Position numbers and translations under genes: made by a program. The notes under the pieces are model-generated. The model had not been told where the DNA came from, made no database searches, and saw only the letters and a list, made by a program, of their open reading frames with translations. Of a DNA stretch of 53,276 nt, positions 15,543-26,269 are shown one piece after another. How positions within the stretch are numbered: position 1 is the first letter of the stretch; each line of letters begins with the position of its first letter. Source of the stretch: Ponticaulis sp. (GTDB taxonomy: Bacteria; Pseudomonadota; Alphaproteobacteria; Caulobacterales; Hyphomonadaceae); NCBI GenBank assembly GCA_002701295.1, contig NZUJ01000082.1:1-53276 (forward strand), given 5' to 3'.

Positions 15543-17837
15543 TCAGGTTTTTACCGCCTCGTGAGCGTCAGGCTGGTTCACATCATATGCTGCGATCGTC
15601 GCAAGGTTCACGATATCTGACACAGTGGACCCGAGAGAACAGATCTGAATGGACTCCTTGAGACCCATCAGCATCGGCCCAAGCACCGTAGCGCCGCCAA
15701 TGCTGCCCAGAAGGGATGTCGCGATATTCGCCGAGTGAATGGCCGGCATCACCAGAACATTGGCTGGCCCGGTGAGACGCATGAATGGATAAGCGCGTTT
15801 GGCCATCGGGTTGAGAGCGACGCCAGCTTGCATTTCACCTTCATACTCAAAGTCGATGTCGTCGCGGGCATCCAGCATTGAAACGGCCTCACGTACTTTT
15901 TCAGCACGTTCACCAAGCGGGCTTCCGAATGTTGAATACGACAGGAACGCCACGCGCGGTGTCGCCCCGAGGCGACGCGCCACATGAGCAGCCTCAATCG
16001 CAATTTCAGACATTTCTTTCGCGTCTGGAAGCTCAGTGATGTTGGTATCAGCAATGAACAAAGTCTGGCCTTTGCTGATCACAACCGACATGCCCATGAC
16101 AGGCTCATCATCCATCTTGTCGATTACGAGACGAATATCAGACAGCGCAGATTCATAACTCCGCGTCACACCAGTCACCATGCCATCAGCATCGCCGAGC
16201 GCGACCATGCAGGACCCGAAAACGTTCCGGTCATTATTGACCAGACGCTGAACGTCGCGCTGCAGGTAACCCTTACGCTTCAGGCGCTCATACAGGTAGT
16301 CGAAATAGTCAGGGTTGCGGTCAGACACGGCCGCATTGATGATTTCGATTGAATCCTGAGGCACGCCGACCTGTTTCATCGTTCGTTTCACGCGTTCTTC
16401 CCGGCCCACAAGAATGGCTTTGCCAAGCTCCTGGTTCTGGAAAGAAAAGGCGGCGCGAATCACCGCGGCCTCTTCGCCTTCAGCAAAAACAATCGTTTTC
16501 GGCTCTTCCTGACGAACGGCGCCCTGAATGCGCTGAAGGAAGGATGCTGACGGATCAAGTCGCCGAGCCAGTTCTTCCTTATACGCTTCCATGTCTTCAA
16601 TGTTCTTGCGCGCAACGCCTGTATCCATGGCGGCTTGCGCGACGAAAGGCGGCACGTAGGAAATCAGCCTTGGGTCAAACGGAACCGGAATGATATAGTC
16701 CGGGCCAAAGGTCGGACGCGCGCCATGGTAGGCTGCGGCCACTTCGTCGGGAACATCTTCCTGTGCCAGCTCGGCCAGCGCCTTGGCGGCAGCAACTTTC
16801 ATTTCTTCATTAATGGTTCGCGCACGTACATCGAGCGCACCACGGAAGATATATGGAAAGCCGAGAACATTATTCACCTGGTTCGGATAATCAGACCGGC
16901 CAGTTGCAATAATCGCATCGCCGCGAACTTCACGAATGTCTTCCGGAGAAATCTCCGGGTCAGGATTGGCCATGACGAACACAATCGGGTTCGCATTCAT
17001 GGACTTGATCATCTCTTTCGAGACAGCACCCTTCACAGACAGGCCAAGAAGACAGTCGGCACCCTCAATCGCATCGGCGAGCGAGCGCTTGTCAGTCTTC
17101 ACGGCAAAGCCGGATTTGAACTGGTCCATACCGGATTCGCGACCTTCATAGATGACGCCTTCACGGTCGCACATCAGAATGTTTTCGCGCTTCACACCCA
17201 GATGACGGATCAAACCAGCCACAGATAGGCCAGCAGCACCTGCGCCCGAAACAGCAACTTTGACGTCTTCCAATTTACGCCCGGTAATTTTACAGGCGTT
17301 GATCAGACCCGCGGCAGCGATGATGGCTGTGCCGTGCTGGTCGTCGTGGAACACTGGAATGTCGAGTTCGTCGCGCAGGCGGCTCTCGATAACAAAACAC
17401 TCTGGCGACTTGATATCTTCGAGATTGATTCCGCCGAATGTCGGTCCGATATTGCGGACCGTTGTAATGAACTCTTCGATTTCCTTGGTTGTGACCTCGA
17501 TATCGATCGAATCAACATCTGCGAAACGCTTGAAGAGGACGGACTTGCCTTCCATGACCGGCTTAGACGCCATTGGCCCGAGATCACCAAGACCCAGAAT
17601 GGCCGTACCGTTCGAAATAACGGCAACCATATTGCCCTTAGACGTGTACTCATAGGCAAGGTCTTCATCCTGCGCGATGGCATTCACCGGAATCGCTACC
17701 CCGGGTGAATAAGCCAGAGACAGGTCTCTCTGAGTGGCCATAGGTTTGGTCGCGACAACAGACAGTTTTCCTGGTGTCGGATATTTGTGAAATGCAAGCG
17801 CCTCTTCATCTGTGAAAGATGGACGTTTGTTACTCAT
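15543..17837 (-). CDS. maeB: NADP-dependent malic enzyme with phosphotransacetylase-like domain
   Basis: MaeB oxidatively decarboxylates malate to pyruvate with NADP+. The 764-residue protein (E. coli MaeB 759) has an N-terminal malic enzyme part with SLAYSPGVA, LGLGDLGPMASKPVMEGK and the Rossmann segment VAVSGAGAAGLSVAG. The C-terminal half resembles phosphotransacetylase (from about residue 430) and usually acts as a regulatory domain binding acetyl-CoA. The ATG at 17837 is chosen: AGGGA lies about 9 bases upstream and the product then starts as family members do (MSNKRPSFTDEEALAFH). Longer in-frame starts would overlap mutS. The gene is divergent from mutS. Confidence 0.95.
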   Translation of the reverse strand: MSNKRPSFTDEEALAFHKYPTPGKLSVVATKPMATQRDLSLAYSPGVAIPVNAIAQDEDLAYEYTSKGNMVAVISNGTAILGLGDLGPMASKPVMEGKSVLFKRFADVDSIDIEVTTKEIEEFITTVRNIGPTFGGINLEDIKSPECFVIESRLRDELDIPVFHDDQHGTAIIAAAGLINACKITGRKLEDVKVAVSGAGAAGLSVAGLIRHLGVKRENILMCDREGVIYEGRESGMDQFKSGFAVKTDKRSLADAIEGADCLLGLSVKGAVSKEMIKSMNANPIVFVMANPDPEISPEDIREVRGDAIIATGRSDYPNQVNNVLGFPYIFRGALDVRARTINEEMKVAAAKALAELAQEDVPDEVAAAYHGARPTFGPDYIIPVPFDPRLISYVPPFVAQAAMDTGVARKNIEDMEAYKEELARRLDPSASFLQRIQGAVRQEEPKTIVFAEGEEAAVIRAAFSFQNQELGKAILVGREERVKRTMKQVGVPQDSIEIINAAVSDRNPDYFDYLYERLKRKGYLQRDVQRLVNNDRNVFGSCMVALGDADGMVTGVTRSYESALSDIRLVIDKMDDEPVMGMSVVISKGQTLFIADTNITELPDAKEMSEIAIEAAHVARRLGATPRVAFLSYSTFGSPLGERAEKVREAVSMLDARDDIDFEYEGEMQAGVALNPMAKRAYPFMRLTGPANVLVMPAIHSANIATSLLGSIGGATVLGPMLMGLKESIQICSLGSTVSDIVNLATIAAYDVNQPDAHEAVKT

Positions 17838-17951
17838 AGACAGGAGTTCCCTCATGGCGCAAAAAGACTTGGCCAACGTAGAACTCTGTCCACGCCGGAA
17901 CAACATCAAATACGGGAATAGACGCGAACAAGGGAATGTTTTTTTCGAATC

Positions 17952-20675
17952 GTGACATCCTTCTCCCGAATGCCTGAAAACATGACAAAACCCGTCACGC
18001 CATTTATGGCGCAATACCTTGAAATTAAATCCCGAAATCCGGAAACACTCCTGTTTTTCCGAATGGGTGACTTTTATGAGCTGTTTTTCGAAGATGCCGA
18101 ACTTGCAGCTGAAGCGCTCGACATCACCCTCACACATAGAGGCCAGCACAAGGGCGACCCAATCCCGATGGCCGGTGTTCCCTATCATTCAGCGGAACCA
18201 TATCTGGCAAGATTGATCCGAAGCGGGCATCGTGTTGCGGTCTGCGAACAGACAGAAACGCCTGACGAGGCGAAAAAGCGCGGCTCAAAATCCATCGTCA
18301 ATCGCGACATTGTGCGCATCGTGACGCCGGGCACACTGACCGAAGACACGCTTCTCGATGCACGGACCGGCAATTATCTGGCGGCATTGGTCAAAACCGA
18401 TGAGGACGGCGCAGCCTTTGCGCTCGCAGACATTTCAACAGGACGATTTGTCGTTGCCAGCTGTAATCCGGAAGACGTTGTCGCTGCGCTTAGTGGTTTC
18501 CATCCCAGCGAGCTGGTTGTTTCTGAAGACCTGCTCACAGACCCGGACATCAAGGCTGGCCAAAATGCCGGTCGATATATTCTCACAACCCACACCACCC
18601 GCCTGGCCAGCGCCAAAGGCGGGAAAGAGGCGCTGGTTTCAGCATTTGACCTTTCATCTGCCGAAGGACTTGGGGCGTTCTCTGCTGCCGAATTCAGCGC
18701 TATGGGGCTGATCCTCAGCTATATCGAGCTCACACAGGCCGGAATTCCGCCGCAGCTCGATTTCCCGGCCCGCACGACAAGTCTTGCCGGCCTGGTGCTT
18801 GATGAAACCACGCGTCAGGCTCTCGAGATCGAGCGCACTCAGACAGGCAGCCGGAAAGGCTCACTGCTTCACGCCATTGATCGGACCCGGACCGCTGCAG
18901 GCGCCAGGCTTCTCGCCGAGTGCCTTTCCAGACCACTCGCCGACATCGATGCCATCAATGCGCGTCTGGATTCCATTCAGGCGATGCTTGATCGGGATGA
19001 CCTTCGGGCCAGCTTGCGCGATGTTCTGAAAGGCCTTCCGGATCTTGATCGGATTCGGTCACGCCTCAGGCTCGGACGCGCAAACCCGGTCGATGTGCGC
19101 CAGGTGCATGCCGGTCTTTCGGTGGCCGTCAACGTTGCCAACCTGATTTGTTCGTCCGACGTACCTGAAGACGGCGATATCAAACGGCATGCAGACACAA
19201 TTTTGCTGGCGCTCAATGAAGGCCTGACAGAACTTGCAGATCATATTGATCAGACCCTGAAAGACGAACCACCCTCAGTTTTGTCTGATGGAGGTTTTGT
19301 CCGAAAAGGCGCCAGTGCGGAACTCGATCAGTTCAGAACACTGAAAGACGATAGCCGGAAGGTGATTTCAGGTCTGGAAGCCCGATACCAGACAGAAACA
19401 GGCGTCAGCGCTCTGCGGATTCGCTTCAATGCCATGCTCGGCTATTTCGTCGAAATCCCCGCCAAGCACGTCGATGCCTTCGAAGCGAGCCCTCTATATC
19501 CTCAGTTTCACAGGCGACAGGGACTTGCAAACGCGACACGCTATGTGACCGAAGAAGTCTCTGATCTGGCACGGCAGATTGACTCCGCTGAATCGAGCGC
19601 AAAAACGCTTGAGCTTCAAATTTTCGCTGAGCTGGTCGAACACGCACTTCAGCATTCTGAGCGGTTGCGGCGCTGTGCAGTGTCACTTGCGTCCATCGAT
19701 CTGGCCTGCGCGGGCGCAGAATGGGCTGACGAAATCTCAGCCTGTCGACCTGGCTTGTTTGCAGATGCGCGCCTGTCGATCGAGGCTGGACGCCACCCTG
19801 TGGTAGAAGCCGCGCTCAGGAAAGATGGCAAAGGGTTTGTCAGCAATTCGCTGAACCTGGGCACAGAGACATCCGGAGCAGGACGTCTTCAGATCATTAC
19901 CGGGCCCAATATGGCGGGTAAATCGACCTTTCTTCGTCAGACGGCCTTGCTGGTCATTCTGGCCCAGTCAGGCTGGTATGTTCCGGCCAGACAGATGGAT
20001 CTGGGCATTGTAGATCGTGTCTACAGCCGGGTCGGAGCATCAGATGATCTGGCAAAAGGCAAATCCACCTTCATGGTGGAAATGCTCGAAACCGCAAGCA
20101 TTCTGAATCAGGCAACGGACAAATCGCTTGTCATTCTCGATGAAGTTGGGCGCGGAACATCAACCTATGATGGCCTGGCGATCGCCTGGTCATGTGTCGA
20201 ATATCTGCACGATGTGATCCGCTGTCGTGGCCTGTTCGCGACTCACTATCACGAGCTTACAGGTCTGGCATCGCAACTGCCCTTCGCCGGAAACCTGTCT
20301 CTTAAGGCAAGAGAGTGGCGCGGCGATCTGATCTTTCTGCACGAAGTTCAGGAAGGACCTGCAGACAAGTCCTATGGCGTTCAGGTCGCGCGACTGGCCG
20401 GGCTGCCGAAATTTGCCGTTCAACGCGCCAAACAGGTTCTGGAAAAACTTGAATCCGAAAAATCAACGGACCGGACGCCCGATGATCTACCGCTTTTTGG
20501 CTTCAGTGAACCGGTCGGTACGGCGCCGGGTAGCTCGGTCGATGATACGCCCGCCACAGATTCAGATGAATTGAGCAAAGCCTTGTCAGAGCTTGATCCG
20601 GATCAGATGTCTCCTCGCGAAGCGCTTGATGCGATTTACCTTTTGAAAGGACTTATTCACCCAAAGGACATCTAA
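17952..20675 (+). CDS. mutS: DNA mismatch repair protein MutS
   Basis: MutS recognises base mismatches and starts repair with MutL. With the GTG start the protein has 907 residues. The mismatch-reading Phe-x-Glu is F41-Y42-E43 in FFRMGDFYELF. Walker A GPNMAGKST is at 651-659, followed by VILDEVGRGTSTYDG (Walker B and signature) and ATHYHEL. The start is uncertain: GTG 17952, ATG 17970 and ATG 17982 are all in frame and none has a strong ribosome site. The last 80 residues carry a linker and the short C-terminal tetramerisation region. Confidence 0.96.
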   Translation: MTSFSRMPENMTKPVTPFMAQYLEIKSRNPETLLFFRMGDFYELFFEDAELAAEALDITLTHRGQHKGDPIPMAGVPYHSAEPYLARLIRSGHRVAVCEQTETPDEAKKRGSKSIVNRDIVRIVTPGTLTEDTLLDARTGNYLAALVKTDEDGAAFALADISTGRFVVASCNPEDVVAALSGFHPSELVVSEDLLTDPDIKAGQNAGRYILTTHTTRLASAKGGKEALVSAFDLSSAEGLGAFSAAEFSAMGLILSYIELTQAGIPPQLDFPARTTSLAGLVLDETTRQALEIERTQTGSRKGSLLHAIDRTRTAAGARLLAECLSRPLADIDAINARLDSIQAMLDRDDLRASLRDVLKGLPDLDRIRSRLRLGRANPVDVRQVHAGLSVAVNVANLICSSDVPEDGDIKRHADTILLALNEGLTELADHIDQTLKDEPPSVLSDGGFVRKGASAELDQFRTLKDDSRKVISGLEARYQTETGVSALRIRFNAMLGYFVEIPAKHVDAFEASPLYPQFHRRQGLANATRYVTEEVSDLARQIDSAESSAKTLELQIFAELVEHALQHSERLRRCAVSLASIDLACAGAEWADEISACRPGLFADARLSIEAGRHPVVEAALRKDGKGFVSNSLNLGTETSGAGRLQIITGPNMAGKSTFLRQTALLVILAQSGWYVPARQMDLGIVDRVYSRVGASDDLAKGKSTFMVEMLETASILNQATDKSLVILDEVGRGTSTYDGLAIAWSCVEYLHDVIRCRGLFATHYHELTGLASQLPFAGNLSLKAREWRGDLIFLHEVQEGPADKSYGVQVARLAGLPKFAVQRAKQVLEKLESEKSTDRTPDDLPLFGFSEPVGTAPGSSVDDTPATDSDELSKALSELDPDQMSPREALDAIYLLKGLIHPKDI

Positions 20676-20718
20676 CACGCTGCGTGACCTTCCTGCCCAA
20701 TCCGGTTAATCTGACGAT

Positions 20719-23568
20719 ATGTCCCATTTGCTCTCGAACAATGAAACCCAATCAAAATCCCGTAAGCGCCAGAGCATGACGCCGTGGGACATCAATTCCG
20801 TTATGGAATCGCGCCGCCTGCGGATTCAGCTGGAAGCCGCCGCACTTGATCTTGTTCAATCGCCGAAGGATGTCCGTTCGCGCGTTCTCGACCTGCTTCA
20901 TGGCGCCTTGTTTCGCGGACGCATGATTGCGCAGGAACGTCTTGAAAGTGGCGCCGATGGACTGGATACCGCGCGCCTTCTTGCCGCTGTCCAGAATGAG
21001 GTCATCAGTTCACTTTTCGACTTCACAGCGAACAGAGTGTTCGGCGACACCAAGCCAGCGGGCGCTACACCGCTATCGGTTCTTGCTGTCGGCGGATTTG
21101 GTCGGAACGTACTGGCGCCATCATCGGACATTGACCTCTTGTTTCTGAAGCCCTCAAAAACATCTGACTGGGCGGCGAATGTTGTCGAGTACGTGCTCTA
21201 TATGCTTTGGGATATGGGACTGAAGGTCGGTCACGCTTTTCGGACGGTCGATGAATGCATTGGCCTCGCAAAAGAAGACCTGAACACGGAAACAGCGCTT
21301 CTGGATGCCCGGTATATTTGCGGAAACGAAGAGCTCTTTGACCAATTCCAGACAAAATACAAATCCACGCTGGTTGAGGGGCGCGGTGCTCAGTTCATTG
21401 CTGCCAAACTCGAAGAGCGCGATCAGCGCCACAAAAAGCAAGGCGACAACCGTTATGTGGTCGAACCCAATGTAAAGGAAGGCAAAGGCGGGTTGCGCGA
21501 TCTGCAGACTTTGTTCTGGCTCGTGCGACACACCTATGGCGGTCGCACGCTGGAAGGCGTCCTGGATCAGCGCGAAGTCTTCACGGAAGAAGAAGCCGAA
21601 GTGTTTCGCAATGCCGGCAAATTCCTCTGGACCGTGCGCTGCCACATTCACTTCCTCACCGGGCGACCTGAAGAACGCCTGAGTTTTGACCTTCAGCCCG
21701 AAATTGCCAAACGCCTGGGCTTTGAAGATCAGGGGTCGCGCCTGGGTGTGGAACGCTTCATGAAGCGCTATTTCCGCGAAGCAAAAGCTGTTGGCTCTTT
21801 GACTCGTATCCTCTGTGCGCGGCTTGAGGCAGATCAACAAAAGGCGAAGCCGGGCTTTCTGCACTTCCTGTCGTTTGGAAATGGTCCAAAAATCGAAGCC
21901 GAGGGATTTATCGTCGATTCAGGTCGTCTCAGCATTGAAGATGACGAGTTTTTTGTCCGTCAGCCAATTGAGATGCTGCGCCTGTTTTATCTGGCTGAGA
22001 CCAACAATATTGACATTCACCCGCAGGCACTTTCAGCCATCACCCGGTCGCTTGATCACTTTACCGAAGAGCACCGGCGATCGCCCGAAGCCAGAAAGAT
22101 GTTTCTGGACCTTCTGATGAATACGCCTCAGCCCGGCCTGATTCTGCGCATGATGAATGAAGCCGGTATTCTGGGCGAAATGGTGCCGGAATTCGGTGAG
22201 ATCGTCGCACAGACGCAGTTTAATATGTATCACCACTTCACGGTGGATGAGCACACCATACAGGCGGTTGATTTTATTGCGGAGATTGAACGTGGAGACG
22301 ATTCCGCCCAGTTCCCGCTCGCCATTGATCTGTTTCCGAAGCTGAAAAACAAGCGTGCGCTGTACCTTGCCATGCTGCTCCATGACACAGGCAAAGGTCT
22401 GGGTGACCAGCAGGTTGAGGGCGCAAAAACGGCGCATACTGCATCCATGCGTCTTGGCGTCAACGAAGACGAGGCCGACCTTGTTGCCTGGCTCGTCGGA
22501 AATCACCTTGAGATGAGTGACTGCGCGCAAAAGCGGGATATCTCAGACCCACGTACCATTGCGCAATTTGCCAAACGCATGGGCAGCATTGAGCGGCTGC
22601 GCTTGTTGCTCATTCTCACTATCGCGGACATTCGCGCGGTTGGGCCAGACATCTGGAATGGCTGGAAAGGGCAACTGCTGAAGGAATTGTATGACTCCAC
22701 CGCTGCGGCCCTCGAAGATCAACACCTTGAAGAAGATCAGGTCGCCAGCGATCTGGATGCGCGCGCCGCAATTGCTCGCGAAGCACTGATTTCACGCAAG
22801 GGCGCTCTGCCGAAACTCCTCGAGCAGATGGAGCCTGGCTATTGGTCCAGCCAGCCTGAGGCAGAACTGGACTGGCATCATGACCTTCTCACACGTGAAC
22901 CGATCCGAACAATCGTCGATTATCGCGTCAATCCTGCCAATGATGCCGTGGAACTCATTATTGCCAGCTGGGACAGAACGGGCCTGTTTGCTGACATTGT
23001 CGGCGCACTGGTAAACGAAGAGGCTCAGATTGCGGCCGCTCAGGTCTATACGGGCAAGGGCGGCGGTGTTCTCGACCTTTTTGTCCTGCAGGATGGCGAT
23101 GGGCAAGCCTTCGGCCGTGGCGAAGACATTCGGTTGAACCGCCTGAAAAAGGCCGTCGAAAAGGCGATTGAAGATGGTGTGGGTGAAGTTCACTCGAGAA
23201 AATCACTTAACGCTCGACGCGAAGCGGCATTCTACGTCGATCCGGACGTGATTTTCGACAATAAGGGCTCGGCGGAATACACGATTGTTGAAGTCACCGG
23301 AAAAGAGCGCCCCGTCCTTCTCTATGAACTCGCGCGCGCTTTGGCGGATCGGGAAATCGTCCTTCATTCTGCCCATGCCGGAGCATATGGCGAACGTATC
23401 CATGACACATTTTACGTTCATGACGGCAGTGGTGAGAAACTGCGCGACGAGGCGCTCATGGAAGATCTGGGTGCAACACTTCTGGACATTCTCAGCGCCG
23501 GAAGCGATGACGCACCAAGAACGCCTGCACGGCAGCTCGCTCAGGCCCGTTCAGCGGACAGTTTCTGA
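20719..23568 (+). CDS. glnD: Bifunctional [protein-PII] uridylyltransferase/uridylyl-removing enzyme
   Basis: GlnD senses glutamine and adds or removes UMP on PII proteins, the top of the nitrogen-control cascade. The 949-residue protein has all four parts. The nucleotidyltransferase site is GGFGRNVLAPSSDIDLLFL from residue 125, with catalytic D137 and D139. The GlnD/PII-UTase linker follows. The HD hydrolase domain has H505/H506 and H555-D556. Two C-terminal ACT domains (about 735-815 and 845-930) bind glutamine. It sits 43 bases downstream of mutS, a conserved order in alphaproteobacteria. Confidence 0.96.
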   Translation: MSHLLSNNETQSKSRKRQSMTPWDINSVMESRRLRIQLEAAALDLVQSPKDVRSRVLDLLHGALFRGRMIAQERLESGADGLDTARLLAAVQNEVISSLFDFTANRVFGDTKPAGATPLSVLAVGGFGRNVLAPSSDIDLLFLKPSKTSDWAANVVEYVLYMLWDMGLKVGHAFRTVDECIGLAKEDLNTETALLDARYICGNEELFDQFQTKYKSTLVEGRGAQFIAAKLEERDQRHKKQGDNRYVVEPNVKEGKGGLRDLQTLFWLVRHTYGGRTLEGVLDQREVFTEEEAEVFRNAGKFLWTVRCHIHFLTGRPEERLSFDLQPEIAKRLGFEDQGSRLGVERFMKRYFREAKAVGSLTRILCARLEADQQKAKPGFLHFLSFGNGPKIEAEGFIVDSGRLSIEDDEFFVRQPIEMLRLFYLAETNNIDIHPQALSAITRSLDHFTEEHRRSPEARKMFLDLLMNTPQPGLILRMMNEAGILGEMVPEFGEIVAQTQFNMYHHFTVDEHTIQAVDFIAEIERGDDSAQFPLAIDLFPKLKNKRALYLAMLLHDTGKGLGDQQVEGAKTAHTASMRLGVNEDEADLVAWLVGNHLEMSDCAQKRDISDPRTIAQFAKRMGSIERLRLLLILTIADIRAVGPDIWNGWKGQLLKELYDSTAAALEDQHLEEDQVASDLDARAAIAREALISRKGALPKLLEQMEPGYWSSQPEAELDWHHDLLTREPIRTIVDYRVNPANDAVELIIASWDRTGLFADIVGALVNEEAQIAAAQVYTGKGGGVLDLFVLQDGDGQAFGRGEDIRLNRLKKAVEKAIEDGVGEVHSRKSLNARREAAFYVDPDVIFDNKGSAEYTIVEVTGKERPVLLYELARALADREIVLHSAHAGAYGERIHDTFYVHDGSGEKLRDEALMEDLGATLLDILSAGSDDAPRTPARQLAQARSADSF

Positions 23569-23604
23569 CGCCCGCTTTAGTCACGTCAGTCCAGGGGGAA
23601 GTGC

Positions 23605-25173
23605 GTGAGTCTTGTTCGAAACACGCTCGTTCAGTCGAGCCTGACGCTCGTCAGCCGCATTCTTGGGTTTGTAAGGGATATCCTGCTCGCTGCACGTATC
23701 GGTGCCGGGCCGATCGGCGACGCATGGACAACAGCGCTGATGTTTCCAAACCTGTTTCGCCGGATCTTCGCCGAGGGTGCATTTGCCTCGGCATTTGTCC
23801 CGACTTATTCGCGTACACTGGAAGCCGAAGGCCCTGAAGCTGCCGCCAAAGTCGCGAGCGAAACTCTGCGCGCCCTGTTCGCGATAACTGCCGCGCTCAC
23901 TCTGCTCGCCCAGTTCGCCATGCCATGGCTGCTATTGCTGGTTCATGGCGGACAATCCGACGACCGCGAGAATTTCGAGCTTGCGATCCTTCTGACCCGC
24001 ATCACCATGCCGTATCTGACCTGCATGTCGATTGCGGCCCTTTTATCGGGTGTCCTGAACTCTTCCGGGCGGTTCTTTCTGTCCGCTGCAGCGCCAACCA
24101 TACTGAACATCTGCCTCATCGCCGTCGGGCTGATCTTTGTGCCGCCTGAGGAAACAGCTGAGGCCGCTGCATGGGCGACATTGCTCGCAGGTGCGCTTCA
24201 GGCCGGGCTGCTGTTCTGGGGCGTGCGCCGCCAGAAAGTCACCCTGTCCATTTTTGACTGGCCGAAGATGACGTCAGGCGTGAAGAAAGTCATGGCGCTC
24301 GCGATTCCGGGCACGATTGCCGCGAGCGGAACCCAGATCAACATTATCGTCAGCCAGTCGCTGGCCAGCTTTGAAGTCGGTGCGAAAACCTGGCTCTATT
24401 ATGCTGATCGTCTCTATCAGCTACCGCTGGGACTTGTTGGCGTTGCTGTCGGTGTCGCCATCCTTCCACGTCTGTCTCGTGCTGCGAGGTCATCTGATCA
24501 GAAGGCCGGTTTCGCGACCATGGATGAAGGTATCGGCCTTGCGCTTGCGCTGACGCTTCCTGCCGCAGCAGCGCTTGCTGTCGCGCCCGCCTTCCTTGTG
24601 GAAGGATTTTTCACGCGCGGGGCCTTCACCTCAGTCGACGCGGCATTCTCCGGCCGGGCCTTATTCCATTATGCCTGGGGCGTTCCGGCTTTCGTGCTGA
24701 TCAAGGTTCTCGCGCCTGCGTATTTTGCGCATGAAGACACGAAGACGCCCATGGCTTTTGCGCTGATTTCCGTTGCGATCAACACGATACTCGGCGCGGG
24801 CCTGTTTTTCTGGCTTCAGTCCATCGGTGTTCAGGGGTTTCCTGGCCTGGCAATTGCCACGAGTGCGGCGGCATGGGTGAATGTCATTCTGCTATTTGGT
24901 CGTCTCATCCGCAAAGACTGGTACAGACCGGGCCCTCAGCTGATCTCTCGGGCAATCAGAAGCACAATAGCCACCGCCATCATGGCCGCGGCGCTTTTTG
25001 TCATGCTCGACTATAAAGACGCTCTCCGCGCTTATCTTTTCGACAACAAAGTCTTCACAACAGCTTTCGTTATTCTATCCGGGATGGGAATTTACGGCGT
25101 TTCAGCAATTGTGACTGGTGCAGTTCGGCTCCGCGACTTTAAAACACTGGTGCGACGCCGCACAGTCGAGTAG
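23605..25173 (+). CDS. murJ: Lipid II flippase MurJ
   Basis: A 522-residue inner-membrane protein with about 14 transmembrane helices, of the MviN/MurJ family that flips lipid II across the membrane for peptidoglycan synthesis. Family features include the N-terminal SRILGFVRDILLAARIG, FPNLFRRIFAEGAFASAFVP and LYYADRLYQLPLGLVGVAVG. The start is GTG at 23605 behind the purine-rich AGGGGGAA (23593-23600). It is 36 bases after glnD and 9 bases before trpS. Confidence 0.95.
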   Translation: MSLVRNTLVQSSLTLVSRILGFVRDILLAARIGAGPIGDAWTTALMFPNLFRRIFAEGAFASAFVPTYSRTLEAEGPEAAAKVASETLRALFAITAALTLLAQFAMPWLLLLVHGGQSDDRENFELAILLTRITMPYLTCMSIAALLSGVLNSSGRFFLSAAAPTILNICLIAVGLIFVPPEETAEAAAWATLLAGALQAGLLFWGVRRQKVTLSIFDWPKMTSGVKKVMALAIPGTIAASGTQINIIVSQSLASFEVGAKTWLYYADRLYQLPLGLVGVAVGVAILPRLSRAARSSDQKAGFATMDEGIGLALALTLPAAAALAVAPAFLVEGFFTRGAFTSVDAAFSGRALFHYAWGVPAFVLIKVLAPAYFAHEDTKTPMAFALISVAINTILGAGLFFWLQSIGVQGFPGLAIATSAAAWVNVILLFGRLIRKDWYRPGPQLISRAIRSTIATAIMAAALFVMLDYKDALRAYLFDNKVFTTAFVILSGMGIYGVSAIVTGAVRLRDFKTLVRRRTVE

Positions 25174-25182
25174 ACGACCCTC

Positions 25183-26223
25183 ATGACTGATGAAACTCCT
25201 TCTTATTCTGGCCCTGAACGCGTCTTTTCGGGCGTCCAGCCTACAGGCAACCTGCACCTCGGGAATTATCTCGGCGCGCTGGTGAAATTTGTCCGGCTTC
25301 AGGACACACATGACTGTATTTTCTGCGTCGTGGATCAGCACGCCATCACAGTTGATCTGAACCATGGCCCGGGCGCCCTGATGGATCAGACCCGTCAGAT
25401 TGCAGCAGCCTTTCTGGCTGCGGGCGTTGATCCTGACAAAGCGATCGTGTTTGCCCAGTCCTCCGTTCGGGCTCATTCCGAGCTGACCTGGTATTTCAAT
25501 TGTGTAGCCCGAATGGGCTGGTTGGAACGCATGACGCAGTTCAAGGAAAAAGCCGGTAAGGATAAGGAGCGTGCGAGCGTCGGGATTTTTGACTATCCTG
25601 TCCTGCAGGCCGCCGACATTCTGGTTTACAAGGCGACCCACGTGCCGGTTGGTGAAGACCAGAAACAGCATCTTGAACTATCTCGCGATATTGCTGACCG
25701 CTTTAACCGGGAATTCGATGCACCAGGCTTCTTCCCGCTGCCAGAGCCGCTGATTCAGGGGCCCGGCGCGCGGATTATGAGCCTGAAGGATGGCTTCAAG
25801 AAGATGTCAAAGTCCGATCCGTCTGACCTGTCACGCATCAATCTCACCGATGATGCCGATACAATGGCTCGGAAAATCAAGAAGGCGAAGACGGATCCGG
25901 AACCCTTACCCGCAACCGTCGATGAACTTCAGGACCGCGTTGAAGCCCGGAACCTTGTTGGCATTTATGCCGCGCTTGCCGGCAAGACTGATCAGGATGT
26001 TCTTGATGAGTTCGGTGGTCAGGGTTTTGGCGCATTCAAGCCTGCCCTGTCTGAGGTCGTGGTCGAAAGCCTCGCTCCGGTGACGCAATCCTATAAAGAC
26101 TGGCTTGCAGATCCGGCAGCAATTGACGCTGTCCTCGCCAAAGGCGCTGAAAAAGCCGACGAGATTGCGGCCCCTGTGATTGCAGAAGTTCGTGACATCA
26201 TTGGTTTCTGGCGCAAATCATAG
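25183..26223 (+). CDS. trpS: Tryptophanyl-tRNA synthetase
   Basis: This class I aminoacyl-tRNA synthetase charges tRNA-Trp. It is 346 residues, the bacterial norm. The HIGH-equivalent is in [12 protein letters not shown] (20-31) and the KMSKS loop is at 207-211. The tryptophan pocket segment [20 protein letters not shown] is present. It closes the glnD-murJ-trpS series and is followed by the PCu(A)C lipoprotein after 46 bases. Confidence 0.97.
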   Translation: MTDETPSYSGPERVFSGVQPTGNLHLGNYLGALVKFVRLQDTHDCIFCVVDQHAITVDLNHGPGALMDQTRQIAAAFLAAGVDPDKAIVFAQSSVRAHSELTWYFNCVARMGWLERMTQFKEKAGKDKERASVGIFDYPVLQAADILVYKATHVPVGEDQKQHLELSRDIADRFNREFDAPGFFPLPEPLIQGPGARIMSLKDGFKKMSKSDPSDLSRINLTDDADTMARKIKKAKTDPEPLPATVDELQDRVEARNLVGIYAALAGKTDQDVLDEFGGQGFGAFKPALSEVVVESLAPVTQSYKDWLADPAAIDAVLAKGAEKADEIAAPVIAEVRDIIGFWRKS

Positions 26224-26269
26224 TCAGACTGACGCATTCGGCTCGATTGTTATTTTCTGGAGTAGTTCC

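Noticed and set aside
17838-18188. N-terminal extension of maeB by 117 residues in frame
   Set aside because: It would overlap mutS on the other strand, has no homology to malic enzymes, and the ATG at 17837 has AGGGA and a family-like N-terminus.
21154-21864. A 236-codon antisense frame in glnD
   Set aside because: It mirrors codon bias of glnD, which is plainly the real gene; no homology seen.
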